From positions 3,100,001 through 3,164,000 of the forward strand of contig NZ_CP013909.1 in assembly GCF_001507645.1 (NCBI RefSeq): a DNA stretch of 64,000 bases, written 5' to 3'. This document shows, in pieces, positions 37,712 through 45,576 of this stretch. Below the pieces are notes generated by a model. That model searched no databases, was not told where the DNA came from, and was given only the letters and a program-made list of their open reading frames with translations. The translations under genes were made by a program, and so were the position numbers. Numbering within the stretch: position 1 is the stretch's first letter; every line of letters begins with the position of its first letter. This stretch comes from Hymenobacter sedentarius. GTDB taxonomy: Bacteria > Bacteroidota > Bacteroidia > Cytophagales > Hymenobacteraceae.

Positions 37712-38442
37712 GTGGTTTTTTGCTCGATGTGCGCGTTCAGAGCCATGATTTCGGGGTGGGCTTCGAGCAGGGCCAGCAGGTCGGCCACGCGAAGCTCTGC
37801 CGCGCCGTATTGCTCAATCAGGGCGCGCAGTACTTCGTAGTCTTCGGCCGTGTCGAGCGTGATGCGGAAGCGGCTGAGGTCGCCGCCGGGCCATACTTCG
37901 TCGCGGTAAATCACGCGGCCGGCCGTGGCCGGTTTGGCCTTGATATAGGGCGTCACGTGCTCCCGCTCGTAGGGCAGCGTGGCATTGGCATAGGCTTCGG
38001 CCAGCAGCTCCATCGAGAAAATCTCGAAGTCGAGTCCCCGGGGAAAGGTGCGGACGATGGAGTTGGAGCGGTAAACCAGCGGGTTGCCTTCCTCGAGGTA
38101 GCGCGCCACGGCAGCCCCAATCAGGGGGCCATCCACCAAAGGGCAGTCACTGGTGACGCGTACAATGACGTCGAGGTCGAATTTCTGAGCCGTTTCGTAG
38201 TAGCGGGCCAGCACGTCAGCTTCACTGCCGCGGTGGTAGGGCAGCTGGTTGGCTTCGGCGTAGGCGGCCAGCACGTCGTCGGCGGGCTCAGTGGTGGTGG
38301 CCAGGATTACGGGCAGGCCACTTTGGCACAGCCGGGTCACGTGATAGTCGAGCAGCGGGCGGCCCGCGGCGGGCAGCAGCACCTTACTTGGTAGCCGGGT
38401 GCTGCCCATCCGCACCTGCGAAATGATTCCGGCGCGCTGCAT
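37708..38442 (-). CDS. SpsF/PseF-like cytidylyltransferase
   Basis: 244 residues, nucleotidyltransferase fold of the CMP-Kdo synthetase-like SpsF group: GIISQVRMGSTRLPSKVLLPAAGRPLLDYHV near 5-35, VIVRVTSDCPLVDGPLIG near 91-108, and RFRITLDTAEDYEVLRAL near 195-212. It would activate the nonulosonic acid as the CMP sugar, the PseF step. It overlaps both neighbours by one to four bases. Confidence 0.8.
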   Translation of the reverse strand: MQRAGIISQVRMGSTRLPSKVLLPAAGRPLLDYHVTRLCQSGLPVILATTTEPADDVLAAYAEANQLPYHRGSEADVLARYYETAQKFDLDVIVRVTSDCPLVDGPLIGAAVARYLEEGNPLVYRSNSIVRTFPRGLDFEIFSMELLAEAYANATLPYEREHVTPYIKAKPATAGRVIYRDEVWPGGDLSRFRITLDTAEDYEVLRALIEQYGAAELRVADLLALLEAHPEIMALNAHIEQKTT

Positions 38443-39122
38443 CAGGCGGTGGTTTTCTCGAGCAGGTACACCACGTCCTGGTTGCCGCGCTCGGCGTCGT
38501 TGATGTAGGGGTATAGCTTCTGCTTCACGAGGCGCAGCTCCGGGAAATTATCCAGGAAGACCTGGGCAAAGTCGGTTTTCCAAAGGAAACCTTCGTTGCC
38601 GCGGTACTTGATGGGCGTGGTTTCGGGGGCGTAGTACTCGTAGCCCATGATGTAGCGGCTGGAGCAGCGCACCATTTCGCCCATGATGCGCGGCAGGTCT
38701 TCGGGCGCAATGTGAATGAGCACGCCGTTGGTGCATACCACGTCGAAGTAATTGTCTTTGAACGGCAGGTCGAAGCCGCTGCCTTGCAGGATGTTCACCC
38801 CCCGTACAAAGTCGCGCGCCTTCTCCACGGCGTATTGCTGCAGCTCAATGCCGTACAGGTTGGTGAAGCCAGCGGCTTGCAACCCCACCAGCTGCATGCC
38901 GGTGTTGCAGCCCACTTCCAGAATACGGGCATCGCGCGGCAGGTCACTGAGGAATTCGGCGTTCATCTCCAGCTTGGTATGGCCGTAGAGGTCGCGGTAA
39001 AAGGCGTTCCACTCGTCGAGCGGGCGGGAGTTGCGGTCGGTGTATTCCCGGCCGAAATCGCCGGCCCAGAAATCCTCTTGTTGGGTGTGCTGCAAGGTTA
39101 TTTGGCAATTAAAGAACGTCAT
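38442..39122 (-). CDS. Pseudaminic-acid-biosynthesis-associated methyltransferase
   Basis: 226 residues. The opening TQQEDFWAGDFGREYTDRN and the motif ARILEVGCNTGMQLVGLQAAG near 65-85 match the methylase family found inside pseudaminic acid loci, followed by YFDVVCTNGVLIHIAPEDLPRIM. The predicted start codon (39122) and the first residues lie in palindrome copy 8; a TTG at 39095 just before HTQQEDFW is a realistic alternative. The stop/start overlap of one base with the PseF-like gene is kept either way. Confidence 0.8.
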   Translation of the reverse strand: MTFFNCQITLQHTQQEDFWAGDFGREYTDRNSRPLDEWNAFYRDLYGHTKLEMNAEFLSDLPRDARILEVGCNTGMQLVGLQAAGFTNLYGIELQQYAVEKARDFVRGVNILQGSGFDLPFKDNYFDVVCTNGVLIHIAPEDLPRIMGEMVRCSSRYIMGYEYYAPETTPIKYRGNEGFLWKTDFAQVFLDNFPELRLVKQKLYPYINDAERGNQDVVYLLEKTTA

Positions 39123-39212
39123 GCTGAGCGCAGGCGAAGCATCTCTACCGCTTCGTTGAATCGATTGAATTACTGCTGCAATAGAGATGCTTCGGCTCCG
39201 CTCAGCATGACG
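39118..39212. repeat. Intergenic palindrome, GTCATGCTGAGC family, copy 8
   Basis: Arms about 39118-39147 (CGTCATGCTGAGCGCAGGCG...) and 39183-39212, with one mismatch (AGGCG versus GCTCC). It separates pseC from the methyltransferase and includes the ATG assigned to the latter. Confidence 0.85.
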
Positions 39213-39227
39213 TGCTGTGATATAGTT

Positions 39228-40418
39228 TTATTCTTCGTGCTTCTGGACAAATTCCGAAATGCACGCTACCACATAGTCCTGTTCTTCATCCGTCAAGGTC
39301 GGGAAAAGCGGAATGCTGAGGCAGTGGGCATAGTAGTCTTCCACCAATGGAAAGTCGCCCGCTTTCCAGCCCAAGCCCTCATAATAGGGCATGCGGTGCA
39401 CCGGGATGTAGTGCACCTGGGCAAAAATCTGTTTGGTTTTGAGGAAGTCGTAGAGGCCTTTGCGGTTGGCTACCTCGATGACGTAGAGGTGGTAGGCGTG
39501 GCCGGGGCGGCCGGGAGCCAGCACTCTCACGCCGGGCACTGGGGCAAAAGCGGCGTCGTAGCGGGCGGCTAGCGCCCGGCGACGAGCCAAGCCTTCGTCG
39601 GCGCGGGCGAGCTGGCTCAGGCCGAGGGCGCAGTTGAGGTCGGGCAGGCGGTAGTTGTAGCCCAATTCCTGCATTTCCATGTACCAACCGCCATCGGGCT
39701 CGCGCTTGAGGTCGGCGGGGTCGCGGGTGATGCCGTGGGTGCGCAGGCGCAGCAAGTGGTGAAACAGCGGCTCGCTGTTGGTGGTAATCATGCCGCCCTC
39801 GCCGGTGGCAATGTGTTTGACCGGGTGGAAGCTGAAAATGGCCAGGGCGGCAAAGTTGCCGTTGCCGCAAAGCTGCTCCCGGCCCTTGGAGTCAATGAAA
39901 AAACCGCCCGGGGCATGGCAGGAGTCTTCAATTATCCAAAGACCAAACTCGTCGGCGAGCTGGCGGGCCGCTTCCAAATCGACGGCCAGCCCGGCAAAAT
40001 CCACGGGAATCAAGCCCGTGAAGTAGCCTTTGGGGTGCGCCTCGAGCAGCGCCCGAACCCTCAGCAAATCGATAAGCCCGGTGGCGGGGTCAATGTCCGC
40101 GAAATGAACCTCGCCGCCGCAGTAGCGCACGCAGTTGGCCGAGGCCGCAAACGTGAGGGGCGTGGTGATAACGCGCTGGCCCGGCTGCACATTGAGCGCC
40201 AGGGCGCAAAGGTGCAGGGCTGCCGTGCCGTTGCTCACGGCCACGGCATACCTGGCGCCTACGTAGGCAGCGAATTGCTTCTCAAACTCGGCCACGGTGG
40301 GGCCTTGCGTGAGGTAGTCGGCGTGCAGGGCCGCCGTCACGGCCGCTACATCGGCGTCCGTAATGTGTTGGCGGCCGTAGGGCAGGGCCCGGGTAGGCTG
40401 GAAGGCTGTTTCAGGCAT
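39228..40418 (-). CDS. pseC: PseC-type UDP-sugar aminotransferase
   Basis: 396 residues from ATG 40418. DegT/DnrJ/EryC1 family: YGRQHITDADVAAVTAALHADYLTQGPTVAEFE at the start, ISNGTAAL-type VSNGTAALHLCAL, IIEDSCHAPGG, and the PLP lysine in FSFHPVKHIATGEGG near 187-201. It transfers an amino group to C4 of UDP-6-deoxy-AltNAc-4-keto sugar in pseudaminic acid synthesis. It is 14 bp after pseB on the same strand. Confidence 0.92.
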   Translation of the reverse strand: MPETAFQPTRALPYGRQHITDADVAAVTAALHADYLTQGPTVAEFEKQFAAYVGARYAVAVSNGTAALHLCALALNVQPGQRVITTPLTFAASANCVRYCGGEVHFADIDPATGLIDLLRVRALLEAHPKGYFTGLIPVDFAGLAVDLEAARQLADEFGLWIIEDSCHAPGGFFIDSKGREQLCGNGNFAALAIFSFHPVKHIATGEGGMITTNSEPLFHHLLRLRTHGITRDPADLKREPDGGWYMEMQELGYNYRLPDLNCALGLSQLARADEGLARRRALAARYDAAFAPVPGVRVLAPGRPGHAYHLYVIEVANRKGLYDFLKTKQIFAQVHYIPVHRMPYYEGLGWKAGDFPLVEDYYAHCLSIPLFPTLTDEEQDYVVACISEFVQKHEE

Positions 40419-40432
40419 GGGCCGGTGAGAAG

Positions 40433-41452
40433 TTAGACAGCGAAATGGGCGTCGACGTGCAGCCGGATTTCGTCCCGAATCTGCTCGGCGTTGAGCCATT
40501 CTTGGTTGTTGGCCGAGTCGTAATGGAAGCCCAACGGCACGCGCTTGCCGTTGAATTCGGCAATGAACTTGTCCACGTCCCAGGTCGGCATCGACGGCAG
40601 GATGACGTAGTAGCGGTCCAGCTCCACGGTGCTCAGGGCGTCGGTTTCGGTAATCATGGCCTCGTGCAGCTTCTCGCCGGGGCGGATGCCCACAATCTGC
40701 TGCTCGCACTCCGGGCCGATGGCGCGGGCCACTTCCGTGATTTTGTAGCTGGGGATTTTGGGTACGAATATCTCGCCGCCCCAGGAGTGCTCCAGCGCAT
40801 ACAGCACCAAATCCACGCCTTCTTCGAGCGAGATGTTGAAGCGCGTCATGTCGGGGTGGGTGATGGGCAGCACGCCTTTGTGGCGCTCCTGCAAAAAGAA
40901 CGGTACTACCGACCCGCGCGAGCCGATTACGTTGCCGTAGCGCACCACCGAAAAGCGTAGGTCGCGCGCGCCTTTCATGTTGTTGGCGGCCACAAAGAGC
41001 TTGTCCGAGCAGAGCTTGGTGGCGCCGTAGAGGTTGATGGGGGCCGCGGCTTTGTCGGTGCTCAGGGCCACTACTTCCTTCACGCCGCAGTCGAGGGCGG
41101 CGTTGATGACGTTCTCGGCCCCGAAGATGTTGGTCTTGATGCACTCCATCGGGTTGTACTCGGCGGCGGGCACTTGCTTGAGGGCCGCGGCGTGAATCAC
41201 GATGTCGATGCCTTCGCAGGCGCGGTGCATGCGCTCGCCATCGCGCACATCGCCTATGAAATAGCGGATGGCCGGGTACTTGGCCGGGCTAAACTCCTGG
41301 CTCATTTCGTACTGCTTGAGCTCGTCGCGCGAGAACACCACGAGGCGCTTCACCTGCGGGAATTTTTCGAAAACGGTGCGCACGAACTGCTTGCCGAACG
41401 AGCCGGTGCCGCCCGTAACGAGGATGGATTTGTGGTTGAGGTCGAGAGCCAT
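40433..41452 (-). CDS. pseB: PseB-type UDP-GlcNAc 4,6-dehydratase (inverting)
   Basis: 339 residues from ATG 41452. Extended SDR with ILVTGGTGSFGKQFV near 10-24, HAAALKQVPAAEYNPMECIKTNIFGAENVI near 83-112 and ALSTDKAAAPINLYGATK near 123-140, the PseB/FlaA1 signature. It catalyses the first step towards pseudaminic acid. It is the first gene of the minus-strand glycan operon and shares a 142 bp divergent promoter region with the protease gene. Confidence 0.94.
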   Translation of the reverse strand: MALDLNHKSILVTGGTGSFGKQFVRTVFEKFPQVKRLVVFSRDELKQYEMSQEFSPAKYPAIRYFIGDVRDGERMHRACEGIDIVIHAAALKQVPAAEYNPMECIKTNIFGAENVINAALDCGVKEVVALSTDKAAAPINLYGATKLCSDKLFVAANNMKGARDLRFSVVRYGNVIGSRGSVVPFFLQERHKGVLPITHPDMTRFNISLEEGVDLVLYALEHSWGGEIFVPKIPSYKITEVARAIGPECEQQIVGIRPGEKLHEAMITETDALSTVELDRYYVILPSMPTWDVDKFIAEFNGKRVPLGFHYDSANNQEWLNAEQIRDEIRLHVDAHFAV

Positions 41453-41594
41453 GAAAAAGGGGAAGCCGAATAGGACCACAAAAGTAGGTGAATGCGGGTT
41501 GGCTGCCTCACCTGCCATAGTGGTGCGGGCTTTTCCAGCGGCCAACTATTTGCCAGTCATACGGCTGCGTCTTTTGGCTTAACCGGTAATTCCC

Positions 41595-42554
41595 ATGGAT
41601 TCCTATTCGCAAATCGTTATTTCGGCCGTGGAAGCGGCCCGGCATTCCGTCGTGAAGATTGACGTACGGAAGAAAAACAAGCAGCAAAAACTGGCCCCGG
41701 TAGGGTCGGGCTCCGGGTTTTTGTTTTCCACCGACGGCTACGTCTTCACCAACAGCCACGTGGTGCACGGGGCGGAAGACATCCGCCTCACCTTCACCGA
41801 CGGGGGCGAGCACCCGGCCACGCTGGTCGGCGAAGACCCCGATTCGGACCTGGCCCTGCTGCACACGCCGGCCGCGGGGCACCCGGCCGCCCGGCTCGGC
41901 GACTCCGCGGCCATTCAAATCGGCCAGCTTGTCATTGCCATTGGCAACCCCTACGGCTTCCAGCACACCGTAACCAGCGGCGTGGTGAGTGCGCTGGGCC
42001 GTACCCTGCGCACCGAAACCGGGCGCCTGATTGACAACATCATCCAGACCGATGCCGCCCTGAACCCCGGCAATAGCGGCGGGCCGCTTATCGACGCCGA
42101 CGGGCAGGTGCTGGGCGTGAACACGGCCACCATTCGGGGCGCGCAGGGGCTGTGCTTTGCCATCGGCATCAACACGGCCACGACCATTCTGCCCGCCCTG
42201 CTCACCGAAGGACGGGTGCGGCGCGGCTACCTGGGGCTCATGACCCAGCAGATTGCCCTGCACCCGCGGGTGGTGAACTTTCACCAATTGCCCACCCACC
42301 AGGCCTTGTTTGTGGTGAGTGTGGAGGCGGGCTCGCCAGCCGAGGTGGGCGGCCTGCGCGAAGGCGACTTTGTGGTGGCATTTGCCGACCAGCCCGTGGC
42401 CAGCAGCGACGACCTGTTCCGGTTGCTGACGCACGAAAAAATCGGGGCGTTTCATTACCTCACCGTCCTGCGCGGCCAGCAAATACTCGACCTGCGCATC
42501 ACGCCCGTCGACAACAGCGCGGGCCAGGCCCGGGTGCGGCCAGTGGCCGCGTAA
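41595..42554 (+). CDS. HtrA/Deg-like trypsin serine protease, no signal peptide
   Basis: 319 residues. The catalytic triad is visible: His55 in FTNSHVVHG, Asp85 in DSDLALL and Ser161 in PGNSGGP. A PDZ domain covers about 220-310 (GYLGLMTQQ, AGSPAEVGGLREGDFVVAFADQPV). No signal peptide or membrane helix is present, unlike periplasmic DegP/DegS, so a cytoplasmic role is likely. It is divergent from pseB. Confidence 0.88.
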   Translation: MDSYSQIVISAVEAARHSVVKIDVRKKNKQQKLAPVGSGSGFLFSTDGYVFTNSHVVHGAEDIRLTFTDGGEHPATLVGEDPDSDLALLHTPAAGHPAARLGDSAAIQIGQLVIAIGNPYGFQHTVTSGVVSALGRTLRTETGRLIDNIIQTDAALNPGNSGGPLIDADGQVLGVNTATIRGAQGLCFAIGINTATTILPALLTEGRVRRGYLGLMTQQIALHPRVVNFHQLPTHQALFVVSVEAGSPAEVGGLREGDFVVAFADQPVASSDDLFRLLTHEKIGAFHYLTVLRGQQILDLRITPVDNSAGQARVRPVAA

Positions 42555-42576
42555 GTGGCGGGAAGGGAGCGGGTAA

Positions 42577-42679
42577 TGTCACATGTGAGGCTGGCGAAGC
42601 AGCTTGTCAGGTCTGAATGATTTCATGGCGCAACGATTCGTTCTAACCTGATAAGATGCCTCGTGCCTCGGCATGACAG
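42577..42679. repeat. Diverged palindrome, GTCATGCTGAGC family, copy 9
   Basis: TGTCACATGTGAGGCTGGCG near 42577 and CTCGGCATGACA ending at 42679, with inner TCAGGT / ACCTGA. It is the most degenerate copy and lies downstream of the protease gene. Confidence 0.5.
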
Positions 42680-42820
42680 ACACTTGCAGTTCTGCAGATG
42701 ATGCGGCGATGCTCAGCAGGCCTGGCTTTTTAGCTCAGAACCACCCAGTCTGCGGGACTTCTGCCCAGAAACGCTCGCGGCTCCCGACCTTTGGCCGCCG
42801 GAGCTTCTTCCGCGTTGCGA

Positions 42821-44293
42821 ATGCTATTCAATTCCCTTCATTTTCTGGTGTTTTTCCCGATAGTAGTCGGGCTCTACTACGGCCTGCCGCCGCGGTGGCG
42901 CGGGCCGCTGCTACTGCTGGCCAGCTACTATTTCTACATGAGCTGGCGGGCGGCCTACGCCCTGCTGCTGCTGGCCACCACGCTGGTAGACTACTACAGC
43001 GGCTACCGCATGAGCCAGCTGCCCACCAGGCAGGAGCGGCGGCCGTACCTCTACCTCAGTCTGGTGAGCAACCTGGGCACGCTGTTCGTATTCAAGTACT
43101 TCAACTTTTTCCGGGACGCGACTTTGCAGCTGGCTGGCGCGCTGCACCTGCCGCACGCGTCCTGGCCGGCCTTGGGTCTGCTGCTGCCGGTAGGGGTTTC
43201 GTTTTACACGTTTCAGTCGGTGGGCTACATCATCGATGTGTACCAGGGTCGGTTGGAAGCGGAGCGGAATTTTGGGCGGTTTGCCTTGTTCGTGGCCTTC
43301 TTTCCGCAGCTGGTAGCCGGCCCCATCGAGCGGGGCGGCCACATGCTGCCGCAGTACCGCCAAACCCACGCATTCGATTACCAGAAGGTAGTGAGCGGGC
43401 TGCGTCTGATGGCCTGGGGCTTGTTCAAAAAAGTGGTGGTAGCCGACCGGCTGGCCCTGTTCGTCAACCCGGTGTTTAATAATCCGCAGCAGCACCCCGA
43501 AGGCCCGCTGCTGGTGCTGGCCACGCTGGCCTTTGCGTTTCAGATTTACGGCGACTTCTCCGGCTACACCGACATGGCGCGGGGCGCCGCCCGGGTGCTG
43601 GGCTTCGATTTTAACCTCAACTTCCGGCAGCCTTACTTATCAGCTTCGGTGCCCGAATTCTGGCGGCGCTGGCACATTTCGCTCTCCAGCTGGTTCCGCG
43701 ACTACGTATACATTCCGCTGGGGGGAAGCCGCGTGGCCCCGGCCCGCGCCTATGGCAACCTGATGGCTGTGTTCCTCATCAGCGGCCTGTGGCACGGCGC
43801 CAACTGGACGTTCCTGGTCTGGGGCGGCTTGCATGGGCTGTACCTGGTGCTTAGCACCTGGGCCAAGCCCCTGCGCGAGCGACTAGCTCAACTTACGGGG
43901 CTGGCCGCCCATTCGCGGCTGCGCCACGGCCTGGGCGTGCTGGTCACCTTCACGCTGGTGACCTACGCCTGGATATTCTTCAGAGCCAACAGCTTGGCAG
44001 ATGCCTTGTACATCAGCCGGCACCTGGGCAGTGGGTGGACTGCGCTAAATGGCCGCCGGATAGGAACCCTGCTGCTGGACTTCTCCCAGCACTACCGGCC
44101 CGAGCTGGCGATGGCCTTGTTTGCCGTTTTTGTGATGATGCTGGTCGAATACCTGGGCCGCAACCGCAGCCTGCAGGACTGGATGACCGCGCAGCCATTT
44201 CGGGTGCGGTGGGTGGGCTACGTGGGGCTCACGCTGCTCATCCTGTACTTGGGCATTTTCAACAGCACCTCCTTTATCTACTTTCAATTCTGA
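42821..44293 (+). CDS. MBOAT-family O-acyltransferase (AlgI-like)
   Basis: 490 residues from ATG 42821, about 11 membrane helices. The MBOAT hallmark is visible: LSLVSNLGTLFVFKYFNFF, SFYTFQSVGYIIDVYQG, FFPQLVAGPIER, and the catalytic His region LISGLWHGANWTFLVWGGLHG. It transfers acyl groups across the membrane for O-acetylation of a polysaccharide. The next gene encodes a matching SGNH-like partner. Confidence 0.92.
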   Translation: MLFNSLHFLVFFPIVVGLYYGLPPRWRGPLLLLASYYFYMSWRAAYALLLLATTLVDYYSGYRMSQLPTRQERRPYLYLSLVSNLGTLFVFKYFNFFRDATLQLAGALHLPHASWPALGLLLPVGVSFYTFQSVGYIIDVYQGRLEAERNFGRFALFVAFFPQLVAGPIERGGHMLPQYRQTHAFDYQKVVSGLRLMAWGLFKKVVVADRLALFVNPVFNNPQQHPEGPLLVLATLAFAFQIYGDFSGYTDMARGAARVLGFDFNLNFRQPYLSASVPEFWRRWHISLSSWFRDYVYIPLGGSRVAPARAYGNLMAVFLISGLWHGANWTFLVWGGLHGLYLVLSTWAKPLRERLAQLTGLAAHSRLRHGLGVLVTFTLVTYAWIFFRANSLADALYISRHLGSGWTALNGRRIGTLLLDFSQHYRPELAMALFAVFVMMLVEYLGRNRSLQDWMTAQPFRVRWVGYVGLTLLILYLGIFNSTSFIYFQF

Positions 44294-44301
44294 TACGCCC
44301 G

Positions 44302-45213
44302 TTGTCCCCCGCTGTATCCCGATTTCTTGTGCGCTTGGTGCTGCTGGCTAGTGCAGGCGTGGCGGGGCTGCTGTTGCTGGGCCCGGTTGTGCTGGGCGGC
44401 CATGTCGATGCATTTTATGGCCGCTTCACCAGCCCCCGGGCCGGGTCGCTCATCCTGGGTACGTCGCGAGCGGCGCAGGGCATCCAGCCGGCGGTGCTCA
44501 CGGCCAGCCTAGGCCCCAGATTCGAGCCACCGTTGCTAAATTATGCCTTCACGCTTACGCACTCGCCATATGGTCCGGCTTATTTGCGCAGCATCCAGCG
44601 CAAGCTTCGCCCGGAGGTGAAAAACGGCCTTTACATCGTAGCCGTGGACCCGTGGTCACTGTCCCTGACCGGGCGGGAGGGCACGTATCCGGAAGACAAT
44701 TCCTTCATTGGCCAGCTCCACCAGATTAGTCAGAACCCCAACCTGGCCTACCTCACGCGCTACCAAACCAAGCCCCTGTACCGGCTCCTGCTCGACTATG
44801 CCACCGCCACCGAGCGCCTGCACCCCGACGGCTGGTTGGAAGTAAATATCGGCACGGACAGTGCCCAGGTGCAGGCCCGCACCGCCCGCAAATTGCAGGA
44901 TTACCGCCAGCTGGCAGCCACGCAGCACCTTTCCGCCGGGCGCTTGCAGGCGTTGCGCCAAACCATTGAGCTGCTCAAGCAACACGGCCGGGTCTATTTG
45001 GTCCGTTTGCCGGTTGGGCCTTCGCTGTATCAACTTGAGCTAAGCTACCAGCCCAAATTCGACCAGCTCATGCGCGAAATGGCTGCTAACCAAGCGGTGT
45101 CCTACCTGGATTATAGCACCCAGCCTTATGCTACCACGGATGGCAACCACCTGCAAAAGGCCGCTAGTAAAACATTCAGCGAGCAGCTAGCCAAGGATTT
45201 AAAGCAGCTTTAG
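44302..45213 (+). CDS. SGNH-like partner of the MBOAT acyltransferase
   Basis: 303 residues. No ATG is available; TTG 44302 or GTG 44329 are the likely starts, nine or 36 bases after the MBOAT stop. N-terminal membrane helix (VRLVLLASAGVAGLLLLGPVV), then SLILGTSRAAQGI in the position of the SGNH block I, and near the C-terminus TTDGNHLQKAASKTF with the D-x-x-H pair. This is the layout of the periplasmic acetyl-transfer partners (AlgJ/AlgX type) of MBOAT systems. The serine replaces the usual GDS context, so activity is inferred. Confidence 0.65.
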   Translation: MSPAVSRFLVRLVLLASAGVAGLLLLGPVVLGGHVDAFYGRFTSPRAGSLILGTSRAAQGIQPAVLTASLGPRFEPPLLNYAFTLTHSPYGPAYLRSIQRKLRPEVKNGLYIVAVDPWSLSLTGREGTYPEDNSFIGQLHQISQNPNLAYLTRYQTKPLYRLLLDYATATERLHPDGWLEVNIGTDSAQVQARTARKLQDYRQLAATQHLSAGRLQALRQTIELLKQHGRVYLVRLPVGPSLYQLELSYQPKFDQLMREMAANQAVSYLDYSTQPYATTDGNHLQKAASKTFSEQLAKDLKQL

Positions 45214-45576
45214 ATTCTGGAGGCCGGCTTGCTGTCAGAATAGGGGTGAAAGGGTAACTCCACTCGAGGAACCTCACCCCTGCCGGGCACGGCCCCGGCC
45301 CCTCTCCAAAAGAGAAGGGAGCCTGCTTGTCATTGCGAATGAAGCGCAGCGGAATGCGGCAATCCGTCCTCTCGCTGCGACCAGCCTAGAGTTGTGACAA
45401 ACTCTTTTAAAGCAAAAAGCCCCGACTCTGCAGCAGAGCCAGGGCTTTTCACATTAGAAGGGTAGTCGCTGAGACCAGGACGGATTTCCACGGCCTACGG
45501 CCTCGCAATGACAGCACCGCGCCGCCGTAGCATCCCTCTCCGCGGGAGAGGGGCCGGGGGTGAGTTTCCACCAAAT
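45214..45576. repeat. Nested intergenic palindromes
   Basis: Three palindromes are stacked concentrically. Outer: CCTCACCCC...CCCCTCTCC (about 45280-45315) and CCCTCTCC...GGGGGTGAG (about 45533-45563). Middle: TCATTGCGAATGAAGCG...GCAATCCGTCCT (about 45330-45370) and AGGACGGATT...CTCGCAATGACA (about 45476-45512). Inner: the terminator hairpin at 45415-45449. No gene is present. Confidence 0.75.
45415..45449. terminator. Terminator hairpin at the centre of nested repeats
   Basis: Stem AAAAGCCC / GGGCTTTT (45415-45422 with 45442-45449) plus inner CTCTG / CAGAG. It lies between convergent genes (SGNH-like + and glycosyltransferase -) and can serve both. Confidence 0.75.
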
